Below are positions 32,692 to 43,300 of a stretch of DNA of 64,000 nt, in pieces. This DNA comes from Marivirga arenosa (GTDB lineage: Bacteria > Bacteroidota > Bacteroidia > Cytophagales > Cyclobacteriaceae). The notes under the pieces are model-generated. The model had not been told where the DNA came from, made no database searches, and saw nothing but the letters and a program-made list of their open reading frames with translations. Position numbers and translations under genes: made by a program. The stretch covers positions 2,568,001 through 2,632,000 of the forward strand of contig NZ_CP129968.2 of assembly GCF_030503875.2 (NCBI RefSeq). Reading direction: 5' to 3'. Each line of letters starts with the position of its first letter. Position 1 is the stretch's first letter.

Positions 32692-35600
32692 ACCTACCTA
32701 TTCCAAATTTAGCATTTAACTGATTTGCAATCAGGTACATAACCGGAACGATAACTAATGTTAAGAAGGTTGCAAATGTTAAACCAAATATAATAGTCCA
32801 ACAAATTGGCTCCCAGAACATTACAGAGTCACCACCCAAATAGAAATCTGGATTATAGCTCGTAAATAACTGAATGAAATCAAAGTTGAAACCAATGGCT
32901 AGCGGTATAAGACCTAAAATAGTAGTGATTGCCGTTAATAATACTGGTCTTAGACGAGTTTTACCTGCTAACATAACGGCATCTTTAACCATTTGGTAAG
33001 TCATTGTTTCATCTTCTTTAAGATTAAGCTTTTGATTTGCCTTACTTATTTCAATAAAGTCAATTAATACTATGGCATTATTCACTACAATACCAGCTAG
33101 TGATATAATACCAATCATAGTCATCACAATCACGAAATCAAGCTGGAATATTACTAAGCCTAAGAACACCCCTATGGTACTAAAAATAACAGAACTCATA
33201 ATAATAAAAGGAGCCGTTAGCTTATTAAACTGAGCCACTATGATTAAGAAAATTAAAAATACGGCTAGTAATAAAGCAATACTTAAGAATTCTAATTCCT
33301 CTGCTTGCTCTTGCTGCTCTCCCGTAAACTTGATTTCATACCCAGCTGGCACATCAAAATCTTTCATTGCAGCTTTTAGCTGATTATTAACATTAGTAGC
33401 ATTATATCCATCCAATATGTTAGAATAAACCGTCACTACCCTATCTAAATCCTTACGATTGATAGACCCATATGTACTAGTGTATTCTACGTCAGCAACT
33501 GCACTAATTGGTACTTGGTTGATTCGACCAGAAGATTGATCTCTATAAGTGATCTTCTTGTTGATCATGGCATCCACATCATAACGATATTCATCATCGT
33601 ATCTTAATTGGATTTCATAATCATCTTCCCCTTCTTTATACTTAGAGATTTCCTTACCAAAAAGGCCGGTTCTGATTTCGTTTGCAATTGTATAAGTACT
33701 TAAACCAAATCTTCTAGCACTTTCTCTATCAATATTAACAGTTAATTCAGGTTTACCTGTCTCTAAATCATTCTTTAGATCTTCAATACCTCCAATATTT
33801 TGATTATTGATGAATACAGTCAAATCCTCTGTGATTTCAGCTAATTTTGCATAATTCTCTCCTGAAATCTCTATGTTTAGAGGCTTACCTGTAGGCGGAC
33901 CTGCCTGATCTTTATCAACTGTGATTGAAACTCCTGCATATTTATCAGAAACTGCATCACGTATTTTATTCATTACTTCTGTAGTTGAAACACCATCGCG
34001 ATATTTAAATTCTACAAAGTTTACCGTAATTCGAGCTTTATTTGGAGTATCCGATTGTCCCATGGCAGTTGGGTCTCCAGGATCACTTGCACCTCTTCCA
34101 ACATTGGCTACTACTGATTCCACGATGTTAGTATAAGGCTGAATAACCTCTTTAACTTCCTGTTCGATTTTGGTAGAGAATTCGTTAGTATACTCGACAT
34201 CTGTACCTACAGGAAATTCGATGAATACATTCACATATTTAGGTTCATTTTCTGGAAAAAATAAAATGTTAGGTGTGAAATTCGCTAACAATATAACTGA
34301 CCCAACTAAAGCCACGATAGTTCCTAATAAGAAATAATAAGGATTTCTTCCTCTTATGGCAAATTTTAATGTTCTTGTGTACAGGAATTCTAAAGCTGGT
34401 AGAAAGCCTTTCTGGAATCTTCTTGATAATGGCGTTAAAATGTAAGTATTAATCAAGCCTAAAGCTCCGAACAAAATAGCCAAGTTACCTATAGCGTATA
34501 CTTTTAGTAGTATAAAAACTGCTCCAATTGCAAATGAAATTAAAGCTATTCTCCAAACTCTTTTGTAATTAAGCTTACCACCGTCATCTATTCTCATGAA
34601 TGAAGCGATGAAAACAGGGTTAATCACTAGCGCCACGAATAAAGATGAACCTAAAGTGATAATTAAGGTAATTGGTAAGTATTTCATAAATTCACCAATG
34701 ATTCCTGGCCAGAATGCCAAAGGTAAGAAAGCAGCTAAAGTAGTTGCTGTTGAAGATATAATCGGTAAGGCTACTTCTCCAACACCAATTTTGGTGGCTT
34801 TGATAGGGTTATAACCTTCCTCCATTAATCGATATACATTTTCAACAACCACAATTCCATTATCCACCAACATTCCCAGAGCCATGATTAGCGAGAATAA
34901 TACTATCATGTTAATCGTTATCCCCAGCGCACCTAAAATCATAAATGCCATGAACATAGACATCGGAATCGCAATACCTACAAATAGTGCATTCCTTGTC
35001 CCTAGGAAGAATAACAATACTATTACTACCAGAATAACACCTGAAATAATATTGTTCTCCAAGCTGCTTACCTGATCCCTAGTTTGCTGAGATTGATCAT
35101 TTGTAATAGTAACAACTAATTCTTCTGGAAAAATATCCTTCTTAGCTTTTTCAACAACCTCATAGATTTTATCAGTAAGAATAAGCAAGTTTTCACCACT
35201 TCTCTTAACAGCATCAACCATCACTACCGCTTCATTATTTAATCTTGCGTAGCTTTGTTTTTCCTTATAATCAAATTCAATCTCAGCTATATCTTTTAGA
35301 TAAACTATATTAGCATTTTCATTTTTAATAATAAGGTTTTCAAGCTGTTGAGGATTTTTATATTCTCCTGAAATTGCAACCGTTCTTCTGACTTTTCCAG
35401 TTTTAATATTACCACCAGACATGGTCATATTCTCAGCTTGAATAGCATTTTCAATGTCAGCAAAACTAATTTTTCTGGCCTCCATGGCTAATGGGTCCAC
35501 TAAAATTCTTACTTCTTTTTCATCCACACCCCTAATTTCAGCCTTCGACATTTCAGGGAATTTCTCCATCTCCTCTTCCAAATATTCAGCATAAGAATTA

Positions 35601-36094
35601 AGAGTTTCTAAGCTGTAATTTCCGGAAAGGTTAATATTCATGATAGGAAACTCCGATACATTCAATTCGAATACATTGGGATCATCCATTAAATCCGATG
35701 GAAGTTCTGACTTCGCTTGATCAACGGCATCTTTTACCTCTTGTAGTGCATCCTCTACATTAGTTTCAGTTGTAAACTCGACAATTATAGTAGAGTAATC
35801 CTGAACTGAAGTCGATTTAATATTATCAACCGAAGATATTGTATTAATCTCTTTCTCTAATGGTCTTGTAATCAGCTTTTCCATATCAGCTGGTGAGTTA
35901 CCAGGATGTGGTGTCCCTACATATATGGTAGGCTGTGATATTTCCGGGAAGTTTTCTTTAGGTAAATTTATATAAGAGAATATTCCTAAAGCTACTATCA
36001 GAAATGCAAGTACATAAACTGTTGTTCGGTTATTTACAGACAGAGTGGTTAAACCAAACTCCTTTTCTACTTTCTTTTTATCTTTATCGCTCAT
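32690..36094 (-). CDS. RND efflux pump inner-membrane subunit (AcrB/HAE1 type)
   Basis: 1134 residues, slightly longer than the usual ~1030-1050. TM1 is followed by two porter regions, each followed by a membrane bundle. Typical motifs are PKENFPEISQPTIYVGTPHPG near the start, MALGMLVDNGIVVVENVYRL in TM4-5 (proton-relay Asp), and the paired GIVVNNAIVLIDFIE in the second half. The extra length comes from a longer segment between TM6 and TM7. It exports small hydrophobic or toxic compounds using the proton gradient, together with the adaptor and TolC genes just upstream in the same operon. Confidence 0.95.
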   Translation of the reverse strand: MSDKDKKKVEKEFGLTTLSVNNRTTVYVLAFLIVALGIFSYINLPKENFPEISQPTIYVGTPHPGNSPADMEKLITRPLEKEINTISSVDNIKSTSVQDYSTIIVEFTTETNVEDALQEVKDAVDQAKSELPSDLMDDPNVFELNVSEFPIMNINLSGNYSLETLNSYAEYLEEEMEKFPEMSKAEIRGVDEKEVRILVDPLAMEARKISFADIENAIQAENMTMSGGNIKTGKVRRTVAISGEYKNPQQLENLIIKNENANIVYLKDIAEIEFDYKEKQSYARLNNEAVVMVDAVKRSGENLLILTDKIYEVVEKAKKDIFPEELVVTITNDQSQQTRDQVSSLENNIISGVILVVIVLLFFLGTRNALFVGIAIPMSMFMAFMILGALGITINMIVLFSLIMALGMLVDNGIVVVENVYRLMEEGYNPIKATKIGVGEVALPIISSTATTLAAFLPLAFWPGIIGEFMKYLPITLIITLGSSLFVALVINPVFIASFMRIDDGGKLNYKRVWRIALISFAIGAVFILLKVYAIGNLAILFGALGLINTYILTPLSRRFQKGFLPALEFLYTRTLKFAIRGRNPYYFLLGTIVALVGSVILLANFTPNILFFPENEPKYVNVFIEFPVGTDVEYTNEFSTKIEQEVKEVIQPYTNIVESVVANVGRGASDPGDPTAMGQSDTPNKARITVNFVEFKYRDGVSTTEVMNKIRDAVSDKYAGVSITVDKDQAGPPTGKPLNIEISGENYAKLAEITEDLTVFINNQNIGGIEDLKNDLETGKPELTVNIDRESARRFGLSTYTIANEIRTGLFGKEISKYKEGEDDYEIQLRYDDEYRYDVDAMINKKITYRDQSSGRINQVPISAVADVEYTSTYGSINRKDLDRVVTVYSNILDGYNATNVNNQLKAAMKDFDVPAGYEIKFTGEQQEQAEELEFLSIALLLAVFLIFLIIVAQFNKLTAPFIIMSSVIFSTIGVFLGLVIFQLDFVIVMTMIGIISLAGIVVNNAIVLIDFIEISKANQKLNLKEDETMTYQMVKDAVMLAGKTRLRPVLLTAITTILGLIPLAIGFNFDFIQLFTSYNPDFYLGGDSVMFWEPICWTIIFGLTFATFLTLVIVPVMYLIANQLNAKFGIGR

Positions 36095-36119
36095 AAATAT
36101 ATCTTTTCGAGTGATTTAA

Positions 36120-37256
36120 TTATTTAGCTAAACGGACATCAATGCCATTCACTGCTTCCCTATATCCGTCTGTAATAACTACATCACCTTCATTAATACC
36201 TTTTAAAATTTCAGTATTTCCGTTATAAGTTTTACCTCTTTCAATTCTTACCTTCTTTGCTTTTTTGTGATTATCTTTTGATTCAATGATGAATACAAAA
36301 TCTCCGATATTATCTTGCTGAACTACATCTGATGGTACCACAATAGCACTTTCATTTTCATAATCCACCAAAGTAAGTCTAGCAAATTGATTAGGTTTTA
36401 ATCTATCTATGAATTCATTTACTTTCACTTCTAATTGGAAAGTTCTGTTTGCTGGATTTATCACATAGCTAACTGAGCTGACTACTGTTGAAAATGATTT
36501 TTTAATAGAAGGCAAGTAAACTTCTACTGAGTCCCCTTTATCGAAATCATTGATATATTCTTCTGAAACTGCAGCTTTTAAATACATTTCCTCTTGGCTT
36601 ACCATACTTATAATCGGAAGTCCTGGCTGCACTAATTCACCAATATTGATATTTACATCATTTATTCTACCGTTAAATGGAGCTCTTACATAAGCCATAT
36701 CCAATTGAGATTGAGCAGTTGCTAGCTGTCTCTCAAGCGTTTCTTTTCTATTTCTAGCTTCCAGATATTGAACTTCTGTACCAATTTCTTGCTCCCATAA
36801 ATTCTTTTGCTTGTTGAAAATAGTTTTGGCTAAATCTAAAGCTGTTTTCAACTCTTGAATTCTATTTAAGGTAGTAGATGCATCTATTTTAACTAACAAC
36901 TGATTACGTTTCACCATATCGCCAGGAGTAACATTAATTTGCTCTACACTTCCCATAGTTTCTGCAGCCAAAGTGATGTTTTTTCTTGATGCTACCTCTC
37001 CTTGAACTTGAATTTTATGTCTGAAGTCTGATTTATTGATCGCTTCAGCATTTACTAAAACGGATTGGTCTTTTGCTTTAGAGAATTCAGGATCAAGTTC
37101 TCTGATCTGTTCTTTCAACTCAGCAGCTTCAATGGTTTTTGATTGAATATCTTTCTCTATTCTTTCAAGCTTTGCTTTTAGTTTATCGGTATCGGTTGTT
37201 TTACCACAAGATCCAAGCAAAGCGGCAATGGCTAATATTAAAATTGAATTTCTCAT
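36120..37256 (-). CDS. RND periplasmic adaptor lipoprotein (HlyD/AcrA family)
   Basis: 378 residues from MRNSILIL, which gives a proper lipoprotein signal (LLGSCGK, with Cys as the acylated residue). A coiled coil covers about 25-60. The barrel-sandwich hybrid (KNITLAAETMGSVEQINVTPGDMVKRNQ) is interrupted by a helical hairpin, then comes the conserved MAYVRAPFNGRINDVNINIG, then beta-barrel and membrane-proximal domains. It links pump and TolC, and lies 25 nt before the pump gene. Confidence 0.95.
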   Translation of the reverse strand: MRNSILILAIAALLGSCGKTTDTDKLKAKLERIEKDIQSKTIEAAELKEQIRELDPEFSKAKDQSVLVNAEAINKSDFRHKIQVQGEVASRKNITLAAETMGSVEQINVTPGDMVKRNQLLVKIDASTTLNRIQELKTALDLAKTIFNKQKNLWEQEIGTEVQYLEARNRKETLERQLATAQSQLDMAYVRAPFNGRINDVNINIGELVQPGLPIISMVSQEEMYLKAAVSEEYINDFDKGDSVEVYLPSIKKSFSTVVSSVSYVINPANRTFQLEVKVNEFIDRLKPNQFARLTLVDYENESAIVVPSDVVQQDNIGDFVFIIESKDNHKKAKKVRIERGKTYNGNTEILKGINEGDVVITDGYREAVNGIDVRLAK

Positions 37257-37284
37257 TTTTATAGTTCTTCTCATTTTATTCTAA

Positions 37285-38658
37285 TCAATACAATATCCCT
37301 AAAGATTTTTCTAATTCTATTTTTGCAATAATGGCATCATATAAAGAGCCGTAATAATTGGTTTCTGCTTCTTTTTTTGAAGTTTCAGCATCTAACAATT
37401 CTCTACTACTTGCCATGCCGTTATTATATTTCGTTTCAACTTGTTCATAAACAGAAGCCGCTAGTTCCATATTTTGCTTCTGAACGTCTAAGCTTTCTTT
37501 TGCTGATTTTAAATCGTTTTGGGCTCTAGTAATTTCCATGTCGATTGAGCTTTTCAATTGTTCTTTTTGAATTTCTAATTGCTCAATTTGAATTCTATTT
37601 TTTTGCATTTTACTGGATCTATAGAGTCCTCTAAATAAATCCCACTGCAAACTTACTCCTACAGCTCCAAAACTTAACCAGTTGTTGCTGAAGTCAAATA
37701 AATCTTCGGAACTATTGACACCAGAGTTCCAACCATAATTGAAATTGGCATACAGTTTAGGAAGGTGAGTTGCTTTATTATTTTTTAAATCAAGTGAAGC
37801 TAAGTTTTGATTCGTTTGAATAATTGAAAATTCTGTTCTTTCTCTATAATCAAACTCTTCCGTTTTAGCTAAATACTCTTCAGCTTCAAGCGTTAAATCT
37901 TCGATTTTTCCAGATAAGCTCAGGTCAGTGTTTAATGGCATGCCCATTTGAAACTTTAACATATCCATTGATAACTTATAACTTCTTTGAGCTTTAGTAT
38001 TTTCAGTTTGTAAATTGTTATAGTTAACACTAATTCTGTCAACGTCTATTTTCTCAACAAATCCATTTTCATACAAAGCTTTAGTTTCTTCCAACACCCT
38101 TTCTAATTGGCTTTGATTTGCATCCAACAACTGTAATCTTTCTTCTGTAATTAAGGCTAAGTAATATGCTTTAGTGATAGCCTCTACTGTTTCAATTTCA
38201 GATTGATTAGATTCTTTTTGCCTTAATTCTCTAAGTGTTTTAGCAGCTTGTAAGCCTACAAAATAGGAACCATCGAATAATAATTGGTTTACAGAAAGAG
38301 CTGCATTGCCATCATATTCAGGACTAAACTGAACAGGAGTAAAACCTTCTGAAGTTGGGTCTCCAGTTATGAAGGAAGTGGGCAAGAATGCTTTTCTTAT
38401 TTCATAATTATAATTTGCTGATGTGCTAAAACTGACTTGGGGCAAGCCCATTGACCTAGTCTCTCCTACTTGCGTTTCAGCAATAGCCTCTTCCATTCTG
38501 GTAGTTTTTAAATTACGATTATTTTCCAAAGCGTAATTCACACACTCCTCTAAACTCATCGATTGCTGAGTGTTATTCTCCTGGCCCATTAAACCAACTG
38601 GAAGTAAAATGGCCATCAAACCTAAAATACTAATTTTTCTAAGCTTCATGCTCTTCAT
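37285..38658 (-). CDS. TolC-family outer-membrane efflux channel
   Basis: 457 residues with a signal peptide ending GLMGQ. There are two OEP repeats (SLEECVNYALENNRNL near the N-terminus, and the second half from about 270 with long coiled coils such as LKSSIDMEITRAQNDLKSAKESLDVQ). It provides the outer-membrane exit of the efflux system. The start overlaps the TetR gene end by 20 nt (11 nt if the second Met is used), so regulator and channel are co-transcribed. Confidence 0.95.
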   Translation of the reverse strand: MKSMKLRKISILGLMAILLPVGLMGQENNTQQSMSLEECVNYALENNRNLKTTRMEEAIAETQVGETRSMGLPQVSFSTSANYNYEIRKAFLPTSFITGDPTSEGFTPVQFSPEYDGNAALSVNQLLFDGSYFVGLQAAKTLRELRQKESNQSEIETVEAITKAYYLALITEERLQLLDANQSQLERVLEETKALYENGFVEKIDVDRISVNYNNLQTENTKAQRSYKLSMDMLKFQMGMPLNTDLSLSGKIEDLTLEAEEYLAKTEEFDYRERTEFSIIQTNQNLASLDLKNNKATHLPKLYANFNYGWNSGVNSSEDLFDFSNNWLSFGAVGVSLQWDLFRGLYRSSKMQKNRIQIEQLEIQKEQLKSSIDMEITRAQNDLKSAKESLDVQKQNMELAASVYEQVETKYNNGMASSRELLDAETSKKEAETNYYGSLYDAIIAKIELEKSLGILY

Positions 38659-39253
38659 TTAAATATTGATTATATTTCTCTTTTCCTTTTATTGTTAAAA
38701 TTCCATGGATAAAATGATCAAACAGCTGCTCATGAACCTTTTTGAAATCAAATCGATCCCTTGGATAAATATCATTATCAAAAGCCATTTGAACTTGTTC
38801 AATTCTTTGAATTACTAAAATTTCAGTATCCAATTCTTTTCTGAAATAACCCGCATTTATCCCATCATCTAAAATTTGCTGTAAGCTTTCTTTCATGAAA
38901 GTATTTTTAAACTCTAAAAAGCGCTTATAGGCTTTTGGAAAGTATCTTTGCAAATCATAAAACACTGTGGGATTGATTGCTTCAACTTGCATTTGCATAT
39001 GCTTTGAAATTCTATAAATAGTCTCTATTGGATCTTTACTATTATTTAAAACCTCTTCAATTTCTATTCTATGCTCTGAAAAGTGCTTATGAACCGATTT
39101 AAAAACAATACTATTTTTATCATTGAAGAATTGATAGATAGTTTTCTTACTCACACCAACTTTTTTAGCTATATCATCCATAGTTATAGATTTTAAGCCA
39201 AACTGCATGAACAAGTTTTTTGCCCCCTCTAATATGTTTTTCTCTGTACTCAA
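38639..39253 (-). CDS. TetR-family regulator of the efflux operon
   Basis: 204 residues. The N-terminal helix-turn-helix is ITMDDIAKKVGVSKKTIYQFFNDKNS, at about residues 23-48, followed by a divergent all-helical ligand domain. It is the first gene of the TetR-TolC-adaptor-pump operon, so it probably autoregulates it. A spaced inverted repeat, GGAAACCC/GGGTTTCC, lies just upstream next to a TACCTTTG promoter element. Confidence 0.93.
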   Translation of the reverse strand: MSTEKNILEGAKNLFMQFGLKSITMDDIAKKVGVSKKTIYQFFNDKNSIVFKSVHKHFSEHRIEIEEVLNNSKDPIETIYRISKHMQMQVEAINPTVFYDLQRYFPKAYKRFLEFKNTFMKESLQQILDDGINAGYFRKELDTEILVIQRIEQVQMAFDNDIYPRDRFDFKKVHEQLFDHFIHGILTIKGKEKYNQYLNEEHEA

Positions 39254-39279
39254 ATTATTATCTTGCGGTTGAAAACTAT

Positions 39280-39330
39280 GGAAACCCTAATTAGTTTTAA
39301 AGTTTCCTGGGTTTCCAACGGGCAAAGGTA
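39280..39330 (-). promoter_or_regulatory. Candidate promoter and TetR operator for the efflux operon
   Basis: On the minus strand, TACCTTTG (39323-39330) matches the Bacteroidota -7 consensus TAnnTTTG. Directly downstream is the inverted repeat GGGTTTCC (39309-39316) / GGAAACCC (39280-39287), with a further GGAAAC between the arms. A repressor bound here would block initiation. I see no clear -33 element. Confidence 0.5.
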
Positions 39331-39473
39331 GCTTTTGTTTGCATAATTTTATAAATATTGAAAATTATTTTTTAAACTATGATAATCAACGAGTTAGCTT
39401 AATTTTGATTAAATTCAGAATATGTTTTTTAATTTGGCTAACTCTCAGTTATTTTGATCATAATTTCAACTAA

Positions 39474-40277
39474 ATGAACAAAAACCATATAATATTTGGT
39501 GGAAATATTTTACACTACTCCATTCAAGGAACTGGAAAAATTCCCCTGTTAGCCTTTCATGGCTTTGGTCAGTCCAAAGAAGTCTACGAAGCTTATTGGA
39601 AACTTCACGGAAACCAATACACAGTATTTTCCTTTGATATTTTCTATCATGGAAACAGCATATGGAAGGACAGAAATAAAGCACTTGAAAAGGAAGACTG
39701 GGAACACATTTTAAAGATATTTCTAGAAAAACATGAAATACAGGATTTTGCATTAGCAGGATATAGCATGGGTGGCAAATTTGCTTTAGCAAGTCTTGAA
39801 CTATTTCCTAGAAGAGTAAAAGAGCTATTTCTGATAGCGCCTGATGGAATTAAAACTCAATTTTGGTACAGTTTGGCTACTTATCCTAATTCCTTTAGAA
39901 GATTCTTCAGAGCAATGATAGTAAAGCCAAAATACTTCTATGATGTGTTGAAATTCACTAAAAAAATGGGCTTGGTTGACAAAAGCATATTAAAATTTGC
40001 AAACAGTCAAATGAATACTCGTGAGAAAAGAAGAAGAGTATATCTGACGTGGGTAGTATTCAGACATTTAAAATTTGATTTAAAATTAATAGCACATCTC
40101 ATCAACACAAATAATATTAAATTACTGATGTTTACAGGGAAGTATGACAAAATAATAACTGCTAAAAACATGATGGATTTACTGCAGTATGTAAAAGAAT
40201 ATGAACATTTCATATTAGAAGCAGGTCATAATACCCTTATCAAGGATTCAGCAGAACATTTAGCATCAAATCAATAA
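39474..40277 (+). CDS. Alpha/beta-hydrolase
   Basis: 267 residues, complete fold. Oxyanion-side HGFGQS is near residue 29, the nucleophile elbow GYSMGG has Ser98, and the C-terminal EAGHNTL has His252; the acid is probably the Asp in TGKYDKI. No signal peptide, so cytoplasmic. The substrate is not evident. It is divergent from the TetR gene. Confidence 0.88.
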   Translation: MNKNHIIFGGNILHYSIQGTGKIPLLAFHGFGQSKEVYEAYWKLHGNQYTVFSFDIFYHGNSIWKDRNKALEKEDWEHILKIFLEKHEIQDFALAGYSMGGKFALASLELFPRRVKELFLIAPDGIKTQFWYSLATYPNSFRRFFRAMIVKPKYFYDVLKFTKKMGLVDKSILKFANSQMNTREKRRRVYLTWVVFRHLKFDLKLIAHLINTNNIKLLMFTGKYDKIITAKNMMDLLQYVKEYEHFILEAGHNTLIKDSAEHLASNQ

Positions 40278-40375
40278 GTCATAATTCCGGTAACTTATTT
40301 AAATAATCATTATCCTAAATATTGGATAATTTCTAACTTTGCCACTTTAAAATTTCCATCTTCATAAAATTAATT

Positions 40376-43300
40376 ATGCTAAGCTTTTTTCAAGGTAAAA
40401 ACCACCTCATTTACGCATTAGGTCATCAAGAATTCTTCACTGAAACTGAAATTGAAAAACTCCTTTGGTTATTAGATGCAGAAAAAATTATTTCTGCTTC
40501 CGAATTAGACGATGTTTATGTTGGTCCAAGAAAGGAAATGGTAAGCCCATGGAGTACTAATGCTGTTGAAATTACTCAAACCATGGGGATTAAAGGCATT
40601 TTCCGAATGGAAGTTTTTGAACCTATAAGTGAGCTTAATGAAAAAATTGACCCCATGCTTCAAGCAAAATATAAGGGCTTAAATGAAGATATTTTTACAA
40701 TTCACAAGCAACCAGACCCTATTGATTATATAGAAGATATTGCTGCATACAATGAGAAAGAAGGTTTAGCATTAAGTGAAGAGGAAATTAAATACTTAGA
40801 GAAGGTTAGTAAAGACCTTGGTCGAAAATTAACTGACAGTGAAGTATTTGGGTTTTCACAGGTGAATTCAGAGCACTGTAGACATAAAATATTCAATGGA
40901 ACTTTTGTGATTGATGGAAAAGAAATGCCATCTACTCTATTTCAATTGATTAAAAGAACCTCTAAAGAAAATCCTAATAGAATTGTTTCCGCCTATAAAG
41001 ATAATGTAGCCTATATAGAAGGGCCAGAAGTAGAACAATTTGCGACATCAAATCCTGAGAAAGCTGATTATTTCAAAAAGAAAAAATTTAACTCAGTTAT
41101 TTCATTAAAAGCTGAAACGCACAACTTCCCTACTACAGTGGAGCCGTTTTATGGTGCTGCAACAGGTTCGGGTGGTGAAATTAGAGATAGAATGGCTGGC
41201 GGAAAAGCAGGGATACCATTAGCTGGTACAGCTGTTTACATGACTTCTTATTCTCGCTTGAAAAATAACAGGCCATGGGAAAATCAAATGGAAGAAAGAC
41301 CATGGTTATACCAAAGTCCAGTTGATATTTTAATAAAAGCATCAAATGGAGCTTCAGATTTTGGAAATAAATTTGGACAACCACTCATCTCAGGATCGGT
41401 TTTAACATTTGAACATGAGCATGCAGGTAAAAAGTATGGTTATGATAAAGTTATTATGCAAGCGGGTGGTATTGGTTATGGTGTAAAAGAGCAAAGCAAA
41501 AAAGACACTCCTAAAAAAGGTGATAAGATTGTAGTGATGGGTGGCGATAATTACCGTATCGGAATGGGCGGAAGTGCAGTCTCTTCTGTTGATACTGGTT
41601 CATTTGACAACCAAATAGAGCTGAATGCAGTACAGCGTGCCAATCCTGAAATGCAAAAAAGAGTAGCTAATGCTATTCGAGCTATGGCTGAATCTTCAGA
41701 AAATCCTATCATTTCAATACATGACCATGGGGCTGGTGGGCATTTAAATTGTTTATCCGAATTAGTAGAAGAAACAGGTGGTGAAATCGATCTTAAAAAA
41801 CTTCCAGTTGGTGACAGCACCTTATCCGCTAAAGAATTAATTGGAAATGAGTCTCAAGAGAGAATGGGACTTGTTATCAAAGAAGAGGATATCGCTAAAT
41901 TACAGAAAGTATCTGAGCGTGAAAGAGCTCCTTTTTATATAGTAGGAGAAATTACTGGCGATCATCACTTTAGTTTTGTAGATAAAGAAACTGGTAAAAA
42001 CCCTGTAGATTGGCCATTAGCCTCTATGTTTGGCAGTGCTCCTAAAACAGTTTTAGCGGATGAAAAACATCAAACTCATTTCACTTCTCTTCAGTATGAT
42101 TCAAAAGATATTGAGAGGTACATTAAGGAGGTACTAAAATTAGAATCCGTTGCTTGTAAAGATTGGTTAACGAACAAAGTAGATAGATGTGTAACCGGTA
42201 AAGTAGCCAAGCAACAAACAACGGGACCTATCCAATTACCACTTAATAATGTGGCTGTTATGGCTTTAGATTATAATGGTAAAAAGGGAATTGCTACCTC
42301 TATTGGACATGCGCCTGTAAGTGCATTAATTGATCCAAAAGCAGGTTCTGAATTAGCAATCGCTGAGTCCTTAACGAATATCATCTTTGCCCCTATTCAG
42401 GATGGCTTAAAAGGAATTTCGCTAAGTGCAAACTGGATGTGGCCTGCAAAAAATGAAGGTGAAAATGCACGACTGTACGAAGCAGTTGAAGCTATTAGCG
42501 ATTTTGCTATTCAATTAGGCATCAATATCCCTACAGGAAAGGATTCATTATCAATGGTGCAAAAATATCCTTCTGGAGAAAAAGTATATGCACCAGGAAC
42601 TGTAATTATATCTGCAGCAGGAGAAGTTTCTGACATTCGTAAAACAGTTGAAACAGCCTTAGTACCTGATGAAGATACTTATCTTGCTTACATCAATATG
42701 GGTAAAGGCGATTTCGAAATTGGTGGGTCAGCTTTTTCTCAAACTAGAACTTCATTAGGCGAAAAAACAGTAAATATTAAGTCTGTTGATCACTTTAAAA
42801 ATGCCTTTGAAAAAGTTCAAGAATTAATTCTTGATGATAAGGTATTGGCTGGTCATGACGTTGGATCTGGAGGATTAATCACTTCCTTATTAGAAACATT
42901 ATTTCCTCATAATAATCTTGGCGCTTCAATAAATTTAAAAGACTTTTCAGAAAAAGACATTACAAAAATACTCTTCAGTGAACAAGCAGGTGTCATTTTA
43001 CAATTAAAAGATGTTAACCTTATTGAAGAACTTAAATCTGCTGGAATTGATATTGTAAATTTAGGAAGTGTTAACAATTCCGGTAAACTTAAAATAACAC
43101 ATGATTCAGGTGAACTGAATTTAGGTGTTTATGATCTTAGAGATGAATGGTATGAAACTTCTTTCCTATTAGAAGAAAAACAAACTCCAAAGTATTTAGC
43201 AAAAGCTAGATTTGATAATTATAAAAACCAGGCTTTAAAATTCGAATTCCCACCACATTTTAAAGGCACTTTTGAATCTTTAGGACTAGATCCTAACAGA

